The notes under the pieces are model-generated. The model was not told the origin of the DNA, did no database searches, and saw only the letters and a list, made by a program, of their open reading frames with translations. From NCBI RefSeq assembly GCF_902460415.1, contig NZ_CABPTY010000002.1, positions 1 to 29,090 on the forward strand: a stretch of DNA of 29,090 nt. Direction: 5' to 3'. The stretch is from Campylobacter_A concisus_Y (GTDB taxonomy: Bacteria; Campylobacterota; Campylobacteria; Campylobacterales; Campylobacteraceae). The translations under genes and the position numbers were made by a program. This document shows, one piece after another, positions 16,136 through 24,576 of the stretch (within the stretch, counting starts at the first letter, position 1; the number at the start of each line of letters is the position of its first letter).

Positions 16136-17406
16136 GCGTAAATTTTATAGCCAGCAACGAAAAAGCATAAAAGCCCAAGTAGTGGCAAGATGTAGAATAT
16201 GGATCTAAATTTTATAGCTAGAAGCGAAGCGATATTATAAAAGATAAAAATAATAGCTGGCACGAAAATTTTAGTCGAGCTTAGTCTAAAATTTAAAACA
16301 TTATTTAGCAATCCATCAAAAATGTCGCCATACGAAGCGATATGAAGTGCGGCACTTAATGGATAAAAAACGCTAAAGATGTAGTTGATAGCAAGGACGC
16401 TAAGCTGCTGTAAGCTAATGAGTGGAAAGAAATAAAGCACGCAAATTTCCATTGCAAAGCAAACATATAAATTTAAAAGTATAAGATGAATGAAAGGCGA
16501 AAATTTATCTTTTAGGTGTTTAAAATATAAAAATATGTAAAAAACGCCCATAAGTGAAAAGTAAAAACCTACGCTAAAAAGTAGCTGTGGAAAGAGTGAT
16601 ATGCTAATAAGTGCCACTATAAAAAGTGTTTTGAAGTTTAAAATTTTGACGCCTTTTAAAGTGCAATAAAATCCTAAAATGCTCATTAAAAATGCTCGCA
16701 AAAAGCTTGGTATAAAGCCTATTATAAAAAAGTAAAATGACAAGATTATAAAAACGACAATGGCTAGATCAAAGTTGTAGTTTCTAAAAGGTAAAAATCT
16801 CGCATATAAAAATTTTAAAAGTGGTCTAAATGCAAAAAATATAACTGCGCTTATAAAACCTAAATGATAGCCACTAATGGCTATAAGATGCGCTATGCCA
16901 AGGTGCGAGACGTCATCTCTTAGCTTGCCGTCAATACTTGTGCCTAAAAATAGAGCTGAGTAGAGCTGTGAAATTTTACTATTTTCATGCTGGGCATAGA
17001 TTAGTGATTGTAATTTTTGGTTGATATTTAGCGTGGCTTTTTGTGGTAGTTTTTCGCGTGAAAAGCTAGGCATGTAAAAGGAGGAAGCAAGATAGTCTTT
17101 AAAACTAACGTCTAAATTTATGACGCTTAGAAATATATTGTCTCCAGCTTTAAAGTCATCTGTTTTGGCTCCAAGCGTATAAAATAAAAACTCATCAGTC
17201 CTAAGCTTTAAAATTTGCCTTTTCTTGCCGTCATCTCCAAGCTTTTCGTAGCTAGAAATCACGGTTGCTGTTAGCTCTTGTTCGCCTTTGTCCATAAAAA
17301 TTTGATATTTATGGTAGCTAATGGCTAAATTTATAGAAAAAATGCAAAGGCAAAACAGACAAAATATAGTAAAAATTTCTCTATTTTTTAAAGCTTTAAA
17401 ACGCAT
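16132..17406 (-). CDS. comEC: ComEC/Rec2-family DNA uptake channel protein
   Basis: 424 aa membrane protein. An N-terminal helix (about 12-32) is followed by a soluble segment like the DUF4131/OB region. The competence-domain signature HLIAISGYHLG (H173, S178, G179, H181) precedes about seven hydrophobic segments to the C-terminus. It lacks the C-terminal metallo-beta-lactamase-like domain of Bacillus ComEC, as is common in Campylobacter homologues. The family passes single-stranded DNA across the inner membrane in natural transformation. Its ATG shares a base with the dnaB TGA, so it is probably co-transcribed with dnaB and ispG. Confidence 0.88.
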   Translation of the reverse strand: MRFKALKNREIFTIFCLFCLCIFSINLAISYHKYQIFMDKGEQELTATVISSYEKLGDDGKKRQILKLRTDEFLFYTLGAKTDDFKAGDNIFLSVINLDVSFKDYLASSFYMPSFSREKLPQKATLNINQKLQSLIYAQHENSKISQLYSALFLGTSIDGKLRDDVSHLGIAHLIAISGYHLGFISAVIFFAFRPLLKFLYARFLPFRNYNFDLAIVVFIILSFYFFIIGFIPSFLRAFLMSILGFYCTLKGVKILNFKTLFIVALISISLFPQLLFSVGFYFSLMGVFYIFLYFKHLKDKFSPFIHLILLNLYVCFAMEICVLYFFPLISLQQLSVLAINYIFSVFYPLSAALHIASYGDIFDGLLNNVLNFRLSSTKIFVPAIIFIFYNIASLLAIKFRSIFYILPLLGLLCFFVAGYKIYA

Positions 17407-18818
17407 CAGCCTTCAAATGAAACATCAGATACTGGCATTGCAGACATATCTTCAAACCTTGAGTGTTGCTTTTGAAAGAGCACATCAACTGAGCCAGTTT
17501 CACCATTTCTATTTTTGCCAACTATGATCTCAGCCTTTTCTTGAAGCTTATTAAAGACATGATTGCTCTTGTACTCTTTGCCCTCGGCACTTGCGCGTTT
17601 TTCTTTCTCTTTTTCTTCTTGCTCTAGGTAAAACTCATCTCTATAAACAAAAAGAATGATGTCGGCATCTTGCTCGATCGCACCTGATTCTCTTAGATCG
17701 CTTAGCATAGGGCGTTTATTTGCGCGAGATTCAAGGCTTCTGTTTAGCTGAGAAAGAGCGATGATTGGCATATCTAGCTCACGTGCCAAAAGCTTTAATC
17801 CACGAGAAATTTCAGCTATTTGGACGTGACGATCAGCGTAGTTATTTGTACTCATCATAAGACCGATGTAGTCGATCACGCAAAGTGAAATTTCAGGATG
17901 CATAGCCTTTAGTTTTCGCATTTGCGTTCTTACTTGATGGATATTTACATAGCCACTATCATGCACAAAAAGCTTGCTAGCAGCAAACTCCTCACAAGCA
18001 TCGCTAAATCTAGCCAACGCTTCATCATCCATCTTTGCAGTCATTATGTCTTGAAGCGGGATAGAGGTCTTGCTTGCTAGAATTCTCATCATTATTTGCT
18101 CAGCTGGCATCTCGAGCGAGAAAAAAACAACTCCAGCATTATTTTTTAGAACCTGACTCATAAAATTTAAACAAAGTGTCGTTTTTCCCATGCCTGGACG
18201 AGCTGCGACGATGATGAGGTCTCCATTTTTAAAGCCCTTTATCATCTCATTTAGCTTTTTAAATCCAGTATCAAGTCCAACGATATCTTTTTCACCAAGC
18301 AAGGCTTGAGCATTAATATGATCCATCATTTTCATGATGATCTCTTTGCCTTCTTTTATAACTCCAGTGCTTCCACCTTCTATCAAAGAGTAAAATTCCT
18401 GGCTAAGATCATCGACCATATCGCGGCTTGGCTTGTCTTCATTTACTTTGCTTGGTATATTGTGAGCGATCTTTACAAGACTTCGTTTTATAGATTTTTC
18501 TCTTAGTTCGTTTGCGTATTTTTGAATGTCTATTAGAGAGTTTGTGCCTAAAATATCTAGTATTAGCTCTTCGTCGTATTTTTCACCAAGTCTATTTTTT
18601 AAAAATGGCATAGTTATAGGATCATCGCTATTTAGGCATGCTACCATTGCATCATATATTTGCGAATGCCCTTTTAGATAAAAATCCTTTGCCTTAACAA
18701 TGTCAAAAATTTCACCTAAAATATCGTTGTTTTGCAAAATGGAGCTTAGTATAGCTCGCTCCATATCAATGTCGTAAAGGTTTGTAAATTCTATCTCGTT
18801 AACTCTTTGCTTTGCCAC
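17406..18818 (-). CDS. dnaB: Replicative DNA helicase DnaB
   Basis: 470 aa hexameric helicase that unwinds DNA at the fork. The N-terminal domain (about 10-110) starts LYDIDMERAILSSIL. The RecA-like C-terminal domain begins near GLDTGFKKLNEMIKGFKNGDLIIVAARPGMGKTT in pieces: Walker A GMGKTT with K212, then FFSLEMPAEQIMMRIL, the Walker B region LCVIDYIGLM, and ISRGLKLLARELDMPIIALSQLNR with the arginine-rich LRESGAIEQDADIILFVYRDE. Length and motifs are normal. It starts 10 nt after the ispG stop and is followed without gap by comEC. The short spacing implies transcription from the ispG promoter. Confidence 0.97.
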   Translation of the reverse strand: MAKQRVNEIEFTNLYDIDMERAILSSILQNNDILGEIFDIVKAKDFYLKGHSQIYDAMVACLNSDDPITMPFLKNRLGEKYDEELILDILGTNSLIDIQKYANELREKSIKRSLVKIAHNIPSKVNEDKPSRDMVDDLSQEFYSLIEGGSTGVIKEGKEIIMKMMDHINAQALLGEKDIVGLDTGFKKLNEMIKGFKNGDLIIVAARPGMGKTTLCLNFMSQVLKNNAGVVFFSLEMPAEQIMMRILASKTSIPLQDIMTAKMDDEALARFSDACEEFAASKLFVHDSGYVNIHQVRTQMRKLKAMHPEISLCVIDYIGLMMSTNNYADRHVQIAEISRGLKLLARELDMPIIALSQLNRSLESRANKRPMLSDLRESGAIEQDADIILFVYRDEFYLEQEEKEKEKRASAEGKEYKSNHVFNKLQEKAEIIVGKNRNGETGSVDVLFQKQHSRFEDMSAMPVSDVSFEG

Positions 18819-18828
18819 AACTTTTCCT

Positions 18829-19887
18829 TTAGTTCCTACTTTTTATCTCATCATCGATCTCTTGTAAAAATCTATCTACAAGCTCGCTCTCAGGCAGCCT
18901 TGCGACCACTTCGCCGTGACGCATGATCATGCCATTTCCTTTGCCAAATGCTATGGCAACATCTGCGCCTTTTGCCTCACCGATCGCATTTACCACGCAG
19001 CCCATCACTGAGACATTTAGCGGCTCTTTTATCCCTTTTGTCTTTTCTTCTACGAGCTTTACTGCAGCCATGAGATCAGCTTGCAAACGCCCGCAAGTTG
19101 GGCATGAGATGATATTTAGTCCCTCTTTTTGGCGGCCGCTATCTTTTAAGATCGCCTTTGCGACTTTGATCTCCTCTTCAAGCTCTCCTGTTATGCTAAC
19201 TCTCATCGTATCGCCGATGCCCTCAAGCAAAAGCCCGCCAAGAGCGATCGCGGACTTGATAGTCGCGTGAAATGTAGTGCCAGCCTCAGTAACGCCAAGG
19301 TGAAATGGATAGTTTGTCTTTGGACGAAGTGCTCTATAAGCTTGCATCGTGCGTTCAACGTCGCTTGATTTAAGCGAAATTTTGATATCTGTAAAGTCAA
19401 AATCCTCAAGAAGCTTGATGTTATACATCGCACTCTCCACCATAGCTTCAACAGTGCGACCGTAGCGGTCCTCAAACTGCTTTTCAAGCGAGCCAGAATT
19501 TACGCCTATGCGGATAGGTAAATTTCGCTGTTTGCAGGCATCAACGACTGCTTTTATATTTTTGGCTGAGCCAATGTTGCCTGGGTTTATACGGATAGCA
19601 TCGACAAATTCGCTAACGATGAGTGCATAGGTGTGGTTAAAATGTATGTCTGCAACGACTGGGATGGGCGAGCCTGCAACGATCTGCTTTATCGCGCTGG
19701 CGTCCTCTTTGTCAAAAACTGCGCAGCGCACGATATCACAGCCTGCAAAATATAGCCTTTGTATCTGCTCAAGCGTGCTTTTTACGTCCTTTGTCTTTGA
19801 AAATGTCATTGATTGCACGGAGATCGGTGCGTCACCGCCTATTAAAACATTGCGAATTTTTATCTGTTTTGTCGGGTATCGTTGCAA
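18829..19887 (-). CDS. ispG: 4-hydroxy-3-methylbut-2-en-1-yl diphosphate synthase
   Basis: 352 aa enzyme of the non-mevalonate (MEP) isoprenoid pathway that reductively opens methylerythritol cyclodiphosphate to HMBPP. The N-terminal TIM barrel has IGGDAPISVQSMTFSKTKDV and VADIHFNH. The 4Fe-4S ligands C262 and C265 lie in CPTCGR and C297 in MGCVVNAIGEAKGAD. The start is TTG at 19887, supported by AAAGG 7 nt upstream and a TATAAT box at 19915-19920. It supplies precursors used by UppS, encoded elsewhere in the window. First gene of the ispG-dnaB-comEC run. Confidence 0.97.
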   Translation of the reverse strand: MQRYPTKQIKIRNVLIGGDAPISVQSMTFSKTKDVKSTLEQIQRLYFAGCDIVRCAVFDKEDASAIKQIVAGSPIPVVADIHFNHTYALIVSEFVDAIRINPGNIGSAKNIKAVVDACKQRNLPIRIGVNSGSLEKQFEDRYGRTVEAMVESAMYNIKLLEDFDFTDIKISLKSSDVERTMQAYRALRPKTNYPFHLGVTEAGTTFHATIKSAIALGGLLLEGIGDTMRVSITGELEEEIKVAKAILKDSGRQKEGLNIISCPTCGRLQADLMAAVKLVEEKTKGIKEPLNVSVMGCVVNAIGEAKGADVAIAFGKGNGMIMRHGEVVARLPESELVDRFLQEIDDEIKSRN

Positions 19888-19914
19888 AATTTTGCCTTTA
19901 AATTTTTATTGGGG

Positions 19915-19920
19915 ATTATA
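19915..19920 (-). promoter_or_regulatory. -10 box of the ispG-dnaB-comEC operon
   Basis: A perfect TATAAT on the minus strand (preceded by TTTTA), about 28 nt upstream of the TTG start. It would give a leader of about 20 nt that contains the AAAGG ribosome site. No good -35 is visible, as usual in Campylobacter. Confidence 0.6.
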
Positions 19921-20009
19921 TAAAATCTTGGCTTTTAAATAAATTTGTTAAAAGTAGTTATAAATATTTTTTTAATTGATAGCATTATATGCTGGTAATA
20001 TAATCTAGC

Positions 20010-20029
20010 GTGTAAATTTTATTTTACAC
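20010..20029 (-). repeat. Stem-loop across the stop codon of the SGNH-like gene
   Basis: Perfect 7-bp arms GTGTAAA (20010-20016) and TTTACAC (20023-20029) with a 6-nt loop that includes the TAA stop. No T-run follows, so it is not a standard terminator. It may stabilise the 3' end of the two-gene transcript or be a weak terminator. Confidence 0.35.
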
Positions 20030-21206
20030 ACCCCAACTCTAAAAAATCTCTTTCTTTATATATTTTGTATTTTGTCTTATCAAAAATAGTTAAGGTTTTG
20101 CCTTTGTTATCATCTATAGATTTTCTTATTAAATCTATATTTAAATATTTTGATATGCTCGAATTGCTGTCATGCATTTTTGCTAATATCCTTTGATATG
20201 CTACATCTCCAGCATGAAAGCCATCAATAAATTCACAACTATCCTTATAATAATTTCTCATATCATGAAAATCATAATGTTCTATGCCAGTATTATTTAT
20301 TAAATTTCTAAATTCATTTATGTAATTATACTTATTGACAAGGTTATCCATTTTCTCAACAACTTCATTTGCTAAAGGCGGTATAAATAATATTAATTTT
20401 ATATTGTTGTCTCTCGCAAAGTTTAAAATATCATAAAAAATTTTGACTCTACTTTCAGAGATATGCTCTCCATATTCAAAAGGAAAAAGCCCATTATTTA
20501 TTCTCGAAAAAGTATTTAAAAATTTTATGTCATCATTTTTTTTGTTACCTAAGATAAATTGTGAATATTGATATGAACCATCCTTTCTAAAACCATTTGA
20601 ATATTCTAAAGACATAATACCCACATTGTCGTAATTTGTTATGTTGTTTCTACCTCTTGAAATATACTTAAATATATTAATGTCTATTTCATTTTTTATA
20701 ATAGCAGATAAAACTTTGTTTATTTTATCTTTTATGCTAATGCTTGTATCTTTGTTGTTGTCAAAATATTTAGGCTGAGAGTATTTATCATTAAACCACC
20801 AAAAATCTAAACCTAGAATTATAATTTCTGGTTTGTAATATCTTGTCATTTCCTTTAAAAATAGATATCCCTCGTTTAAATAATTCATTGCCCTACCAGT
20901 TGTTATGAAGTCTTGGTTAAAGCTTTCTTCTCTAAATTGCATGACTCTTGATGAACCTAGGGCTACAACTTTTGGTTTTGTATTTTTGATTAATTTCATC
21001 TTGTATGCATATTTAAGCAAATTTAAATCCAAGGGATTATATATGGTATTTTCTTTTAATTGAATTCTTACTATTTCTTCTAATGATATATCTTCTTTGG
21101 CTGTATGTAATAATTTATAGATAAAAAGAGAAGGTATTGACACGACAAGAAATGTAAAAAGGAATATAAAAAACATAATTATTGAAAATTTTTTATTTGT
21201 TAGCAT
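20019..21206 (-). CDS. Membrane-anchored SGNH-like protein paired with an MBOAT acyltransferase
   Basis: 395 aa. One N-terminal membrane helix (about 8-30) places the rest outside the inner membrane. I see an SGNH-hydrolase-like pattern: VVALGSSRVMQF (G84-S85-S86, candidate nucleophile) and late in the protein FIDGFHAGD (D328 and H331, the DxxH block). Such proteins follow MBOAT genes in alginate, teichoic-acid and peptidoglycan O-acylation systems (AlgX/AlgJ-, DltD- and PatB-type) and move the acyl group onto the glycan. It starts 8 nt after the MBOAT stop. Composition is very AT-rich: the 60-nt samples at 20281-20340 and 20641-20700 each have 11 G/C. This is unlike its neighbours and suggests acquisition. 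Acceptor unknown. Confidence 0.7.
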   Translation of the reverse strand: MLTNKKFSIIMFFIFLFTFLVVSIPSLFIYKLLHTAKEDISLEEIVRIQLKENTIYNPLDLNLLKYAYKMKLIKNTKPKVVALGSSRVMQFREESFNQDFITTGRAMNYLNEGYLFLKEMTRYYKPEIIILGLDFWWFNDKYSQPKYFDNNKDTSISIKDKINKVLSAIIKNEIDINIFKYISRGRNNITNYDNVGIMSLEYSNGFRKDGSYQYSQFILGNKKNDDIKFLNTFSRINNGLFPFEYGEHISESRVKIFYDILNFARDNNIKLILFIPPLANEVVEKMDNLVNKYNYINEFRNLINNTGIEHYDFHDMRNYYKDSCEFIDGFHAGDVAYQRILAKMHDSNSSISKYLNIDLIRKSIDDNKGKTLTIFDKTKYKIYKERDFLELGCVK

Positions 21207-21214
21207 TTAAAATC

Positions 21215-22673
21215 CTAAAAATTAAAATATAAAAATTCTGTTTTTGCAGCTATCATTGAGTAAAAAGATAACAATAATATGAATATAAGCTTAATTATTT
21301 TTTGATAGCTTGGTTGAAAACTAATCATCTTTTCTATAGAATTTTTAAAAGCTAAGATTAAAATAAAACCAAGCATTATAAATAAAAGAGTATTTTTGTC
21401 CCCAACTCTTTCTATAAAGTTATCAAACCCAACTCCGTATTTAGATAAAAACACAAGTTTTGTTTCTAGAAAATTTGGCAAAACAATACCACTAAGCCCA
21501 AACATCCCTTTTAAAACTTTTAAAGCATCATCCCAATCTTTTGCTCTAAAAAATACCCAAGTAATATTTATAAAGTTAAATGTTATAAACCAAGCCAAAA
21601 TTTTATTCATCTTAAAGCCAAGTTCGCTCCAAATTCTGTGAGTAACCAAGGCAACGCCATGCAAAAATCCCCAAAAGACAAATGTCCAGCCGGCCCCATG
21701 CCATATACCACCTATTATAAAGGTCGCCATTAAATTTACGTATGTTCGAAGCCTGCCTTTGCGGTTACCACCTAGCGGGATATAGATATAGTCTCTTAAA
21801 AACCTGCTTAGTGTTATGTGCCATCTACGCCAAAAGTCTTGAATATTTAAGGCTTTATAAGGTGAGTTAAAATTTATTGGAAGCTTAATATTAAAAAGAA
21901 GCGCTGCGCCTATAGCCATATCGCAATATCCACTAAAGTCAAAGTAGAGCTGAAATGTATAGCTTAGGCTAGTCGCCCAAGCTTCAAAGAAATTTAAAAC
22001 GATAGCGTTGTCAAATCCGTTTGTTGCCCAAACAGCAAAATTATCAGCGATAACTACCTTTTTAAAAAGACCTATCGAAAAGATAAATAAACCAAGTGCT
22101 ATATTTTTGTAGTTGACTATTTTATGTCTAGCATTTGCAAACTGCGGCATCATCTCTTTATGGTGCACGATCGGACCAGCGATTAGCTGCGGAAAAAATG
22201 TAACAAATAAGCAGTAGTTTAAAAAGTCATACTGCTTCGTACCCCCCCCCCGTAGCACTATCGACCAAATAGGCTATTTGCTGAAAAGTAAAAAATGATA
22301 TCGCAAGAGGCAAAAGTAAATTTAAATGAGGTATATGAGCATTAAAGATAAAATTTACATTGCTTATAAAGAAGTCTGAATATTTAAAATATCCAAGGAG
22401 TATTAAATTTGCCGCAATCCCTAGTATAAGAATAAATTTTTTAGAAATTTTACTATCTTCTTTGTTTAGCTTCACTCCAAAGCAGTAGTTAAACAACATG
22501 GAGCCTAAGATTAGCGGTAGATAAATGACGTTCCACCAGCTGTAAAAAAAGAGAGATGACAGAACCAAAAAGCCTTTTGCCAATTCTGTAAGGCGCTTTT
22601 TATTTAGATAAAAGTATATAAAAAATGTAAATGGCAAGAATAAAAATATAAATTCATAAGAGTTAAAAAGCAT
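21215..22673 (-). CDS. Phase-variable MBOAT O-acyltransferase, frame OFF in this sequence
   Basis: The first 145 codons (from ATG 22673) read a polytopic MBOAT N-terminus and stop at a TGA four codons past a run of ten G. The rest (337 codons, stop at 21215) continues one frame away. With nine or twelve G the frames join into 485 codons across ATGGGTKQYDFLNYC, the expected junction. The MBOAT core is intact after the tract: PQLIAGPIVHHKEMM, DFWRRWHITLSRFLRDYIYIPLGG and the histidines in GGIWHGAG and WGFLHG. MBOAT proteins pass acyl groups (usually acetyl) across the membrane. A GTG (22258) next to the tract could restart the second part. The full gene is intact apart from the tract, so this is a contingency locus, not a decayed pseudogene. 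Confidence 0.88.
22242..22251. repeat. Homopolymer tract of ten C (+) / ten G on the coding strand
   Basis: An uninterrupted run of ten C on the plus strand inside the MBOAT gene, the only such G/C tract in the window. On the coding strand it is preceded by GCTAC and followed by TACGAAGC. Ten G ends at TGA after four codons, eleven G would end at a TAA after about seven, and nine or twelve G restores the long frame. Slipped-strand mispairing at such tracts is the known switch of Campylobacter contingency genes. Confidence 0.93.
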
Positions 22674-22698
22674 GTTTATCCGTTAAATTTTTGGTGAG

Positions 22699-22704
22699 AT
22701 TATA
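22699..22704 (-). promoter_or_regulatory. -10 box of the MBOAT-SGNH pair
   Basis: TATAAT on the minus strand within the 49-nt gap after priA (context TTTACTATAATCTC), about 26 nt before the MBOAT ATG. A weak ACGGA ribosome site follows. It suggests that the pair has its own promoter in addition to any readthrough from priA. Confidence 0.5.
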
Positions 22705-22722
22705 GTAAACATTATCTAATCT

Positions 22723-24576
22723 CTAACTAAAATTGACTGGATCAATATCGATATCGCTAAGCTCACTTTTGCAGAGGTTTGCAGCTTTTAAAAGAGGTAT
22801 GTGAGAGTTTGAGCGGAGTAAAATTTCATATCTAAATTTGCTTCCAAGATACTCTATCTGGCACTTTCCGTATCCTATGATCTCAAGCTCATCGCCCTTT
22901 AAGGCTTCCAAATTTCTTACAAAATCATTTGTCATGCCCTTTGCCGTGCTCTCATCTTTATGCGAAACGACCACACGAAGAAGCCTAGCAAATGGCGGAT
23001 ATAGTCCCTCGCGGTAGCCAATCTCATCTTTTAAAAATGCGTCGTAGTCGCTGATGTAGCTCTCAAAAAATTCTCTTTGTTTGCTTTGAATGATAACTCT
23101 GCCAACCCCGTTTCTGCCAGCTCTTCCGGCTACTTGCATGGCAAGAGCAAGTGTTCGCTCTCTGGCCTTATAATCAGGAAAATTTAAAAGCTCGTCAAAT
23201 CCCATGATGACAGCAAGCTCTACGTTGTGATAATCATGCCCTTTGCTTAACATCTGCGTACCAAGCAGGATGTCTATCTTGCCGTCGTTAAATTCCTTCA
23301 AAGCCTTTACAAGCTTGTTTTGCGTCGTTATCTCATCCCTGTCAAATTTAGCGATTCTGGCGTTTGCAAACTCAGCTTGCAGCCTTTCAAGTAGCTCGCT
23401 AGTGCCAATTTTTTTGGCCTCTATCATCTCGCTACCGCACTGGTGACAAATTTTTGGCACGGCCATTTTATGCTCGCAGTATTGACACTTTAGCACGTTT
23501 TGTTTTTTGTAATAGCTCATACCGATGCTGCAAAATGGGCACTTTAACGTTTCACCGCAGTTTTTGCAGACTAGATATTTAAAATTTGCCCTTGTTGGCA
23601 GGCAGATAACGGCTTGCTTTTTATTTTCAAGCGTCTTTGCGATCTGCTCTTTTAAAATTTCGCTTATGCCAGTCTCGCTCTCGTCAAATATATAGCTCTT
23701 TTGCGACGCAAAATATGTCCCTTTTAGGCGAAAACATTCCTGCTTGTAAAAGCTAGTGAGGCTTGGCGTGGCACTACCCAGAACTACTTGCAGGTCAAAT
23801 TTGCTAGTTAAAAAGAGGGCGAGATCCCTTGCGTTGTAGTGGGGCTTTGAGCCTGTGTTTTTATAACTATCGTCGTGTTCTTCGTCGATGATGATGAGTT
23901 TTAGCCTCTCAAGTGGTAAAAATAAAGCCGATCTCGCGCCTGCAACGAGCCTAACTTTTCCACTTTTTATGTCTTTTAAAATTTGCTCTTTTTTCTTTGA
24001 CGTGATCTTTGAGTGCCAGACTGCTACTGCCTCGCCAAAGAAGCTCTCAAGGCGTTTTTGCATTTGTGGTGTGAGTGAAATTTCAGGCATTAAAAATAGC
24101 GCTTGGTCGCCTGCGTTTAAAATTTCTCTGATCTTAGCGATGTAAATCTCGCTTTTTCCGCTTCCAGTGTCGCCAAAGATGAGTGAAATTTTACGTTTAT
24201 TTATAAAATCCAAAGCCTCTTGCTGTTTTTCGCTTAGTTTGGGTGCTACATTAAAATTTTGATTTTCATAAAATTTATCTGCTGCAATAGTGTCATTTGG
24301 TTCAAATAAATTTAGGCTGACGCCAAGCTCACATGTGTAATATTTTGAGATAAATATAGCCAATTCGCTTTGCATTGAAGTTAGATTAATCGGTAGAATT
24401 TCTAAAATTTTACTTGTTTTAAACTCTGGCTTGCCAGTCTCTTTTATGATAAAAGCAGTAAGAATTTTGCCTCTTAAAGAAGCCTTTACGCCTTGAAATT
24501 TTTCTAGTTTTTGATCGCTTTCATAAGTGAGTGGGGCTAAATTTAGCCCATAAAATGCGAGTACGTAATAATGCAT
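22723..24576 (-). CDS. priA: Primosomal helicase PriA
   Basis: 617 aa from the ATG that overlaps the pseudopilin stop (TAATG); the frame is open six codons further upstream but inside the pilin gene. A short N-terminal DNA-binding part (about 1-105) precedes a DEXH helicase: Walker A FGDTGSGKSEIY (K141), IIDEEHDDSYKN, VVLGSATPSL, LGTQMLSKGHDYHNVELAV and VAGRAGRNGVGRVIIQ. Zinc-binding cysteine pairs are visible in CKNCGETLKCPFC, CQYCEHK and CHQCGSEM. PriA reloads the replicative helicase at stalled forks and is needed for recombination-dependent replication. The protein is shorter than E. coli PriA, mainly at the N-terminus. Confidence 0.95.
   Translation of the reverse strand: MHYYVLAFYGLNLAPLTYESDQKLEKFQGVKASLRGKILTAFIIKETGKPEFKTSKILEILPINLTSMQSELAIFISKYYTCELGVSLNLFEPNDTIAADKFYENQNFNVAPKLSEKQQEALDFINKRKISLIFGDTGSGKSEIYIAKIREILNAGDQALFLMPEISLTPQMQKRLESFFGEAVAVWHSKITSKKKEQILKDIKSGKVRLVAGARSALFLPLERLKLIIIDEEHDDSYKNTGSKPHYNARDLALFLTSKFDLQVVLGSATPSLTSFYKQECFRLKGTYFASQKSYIFDESETGISEILKEQIAKTLENKKQAVICLPTRANFKYLVCKNCGETLKCPFCSIGMSYYKKQNVLKCQYCEHKMAVPKICHQCGSEMIEAKKIGTSELLERLQAEFANARIAKFDRDEITTQNKLVKALKEFNDGKIDILLGTQMLSKGHDYHNVELAVIMGFDELLNFPDYKARERTLALAMQVAGRAGRNGVGRVIIQSKQREFFESYISDYDAFLKDEIGYREGLYPPFARLLRVVVSHKDESTAKGMTNDFVRNLEALKGDELEIIGYGKCQIEYLGSKFRYEILLRSNSHIPLLKAANLCKSELSDIDIDPVNFS

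Noticed and set aside
19998..20003. TATAAT on the plus strand between ispG and the SGNH-like gene.
   Set aside because: No plus-strand gene follows; both neighbours are on the minus strand. It is most likely a chance match in an A/T-rich gap.
21215..22258. The second MBOAT segment as an independent gene starting at GTG 22258.
   Set aside because: The GTG sits at the edge of the G tract with no ribosome site, and the segment lacks the N-terminal MBOAT helices that are encoded in the adjacent frame. One gene interrupted by a slippage tract explains both pieces.
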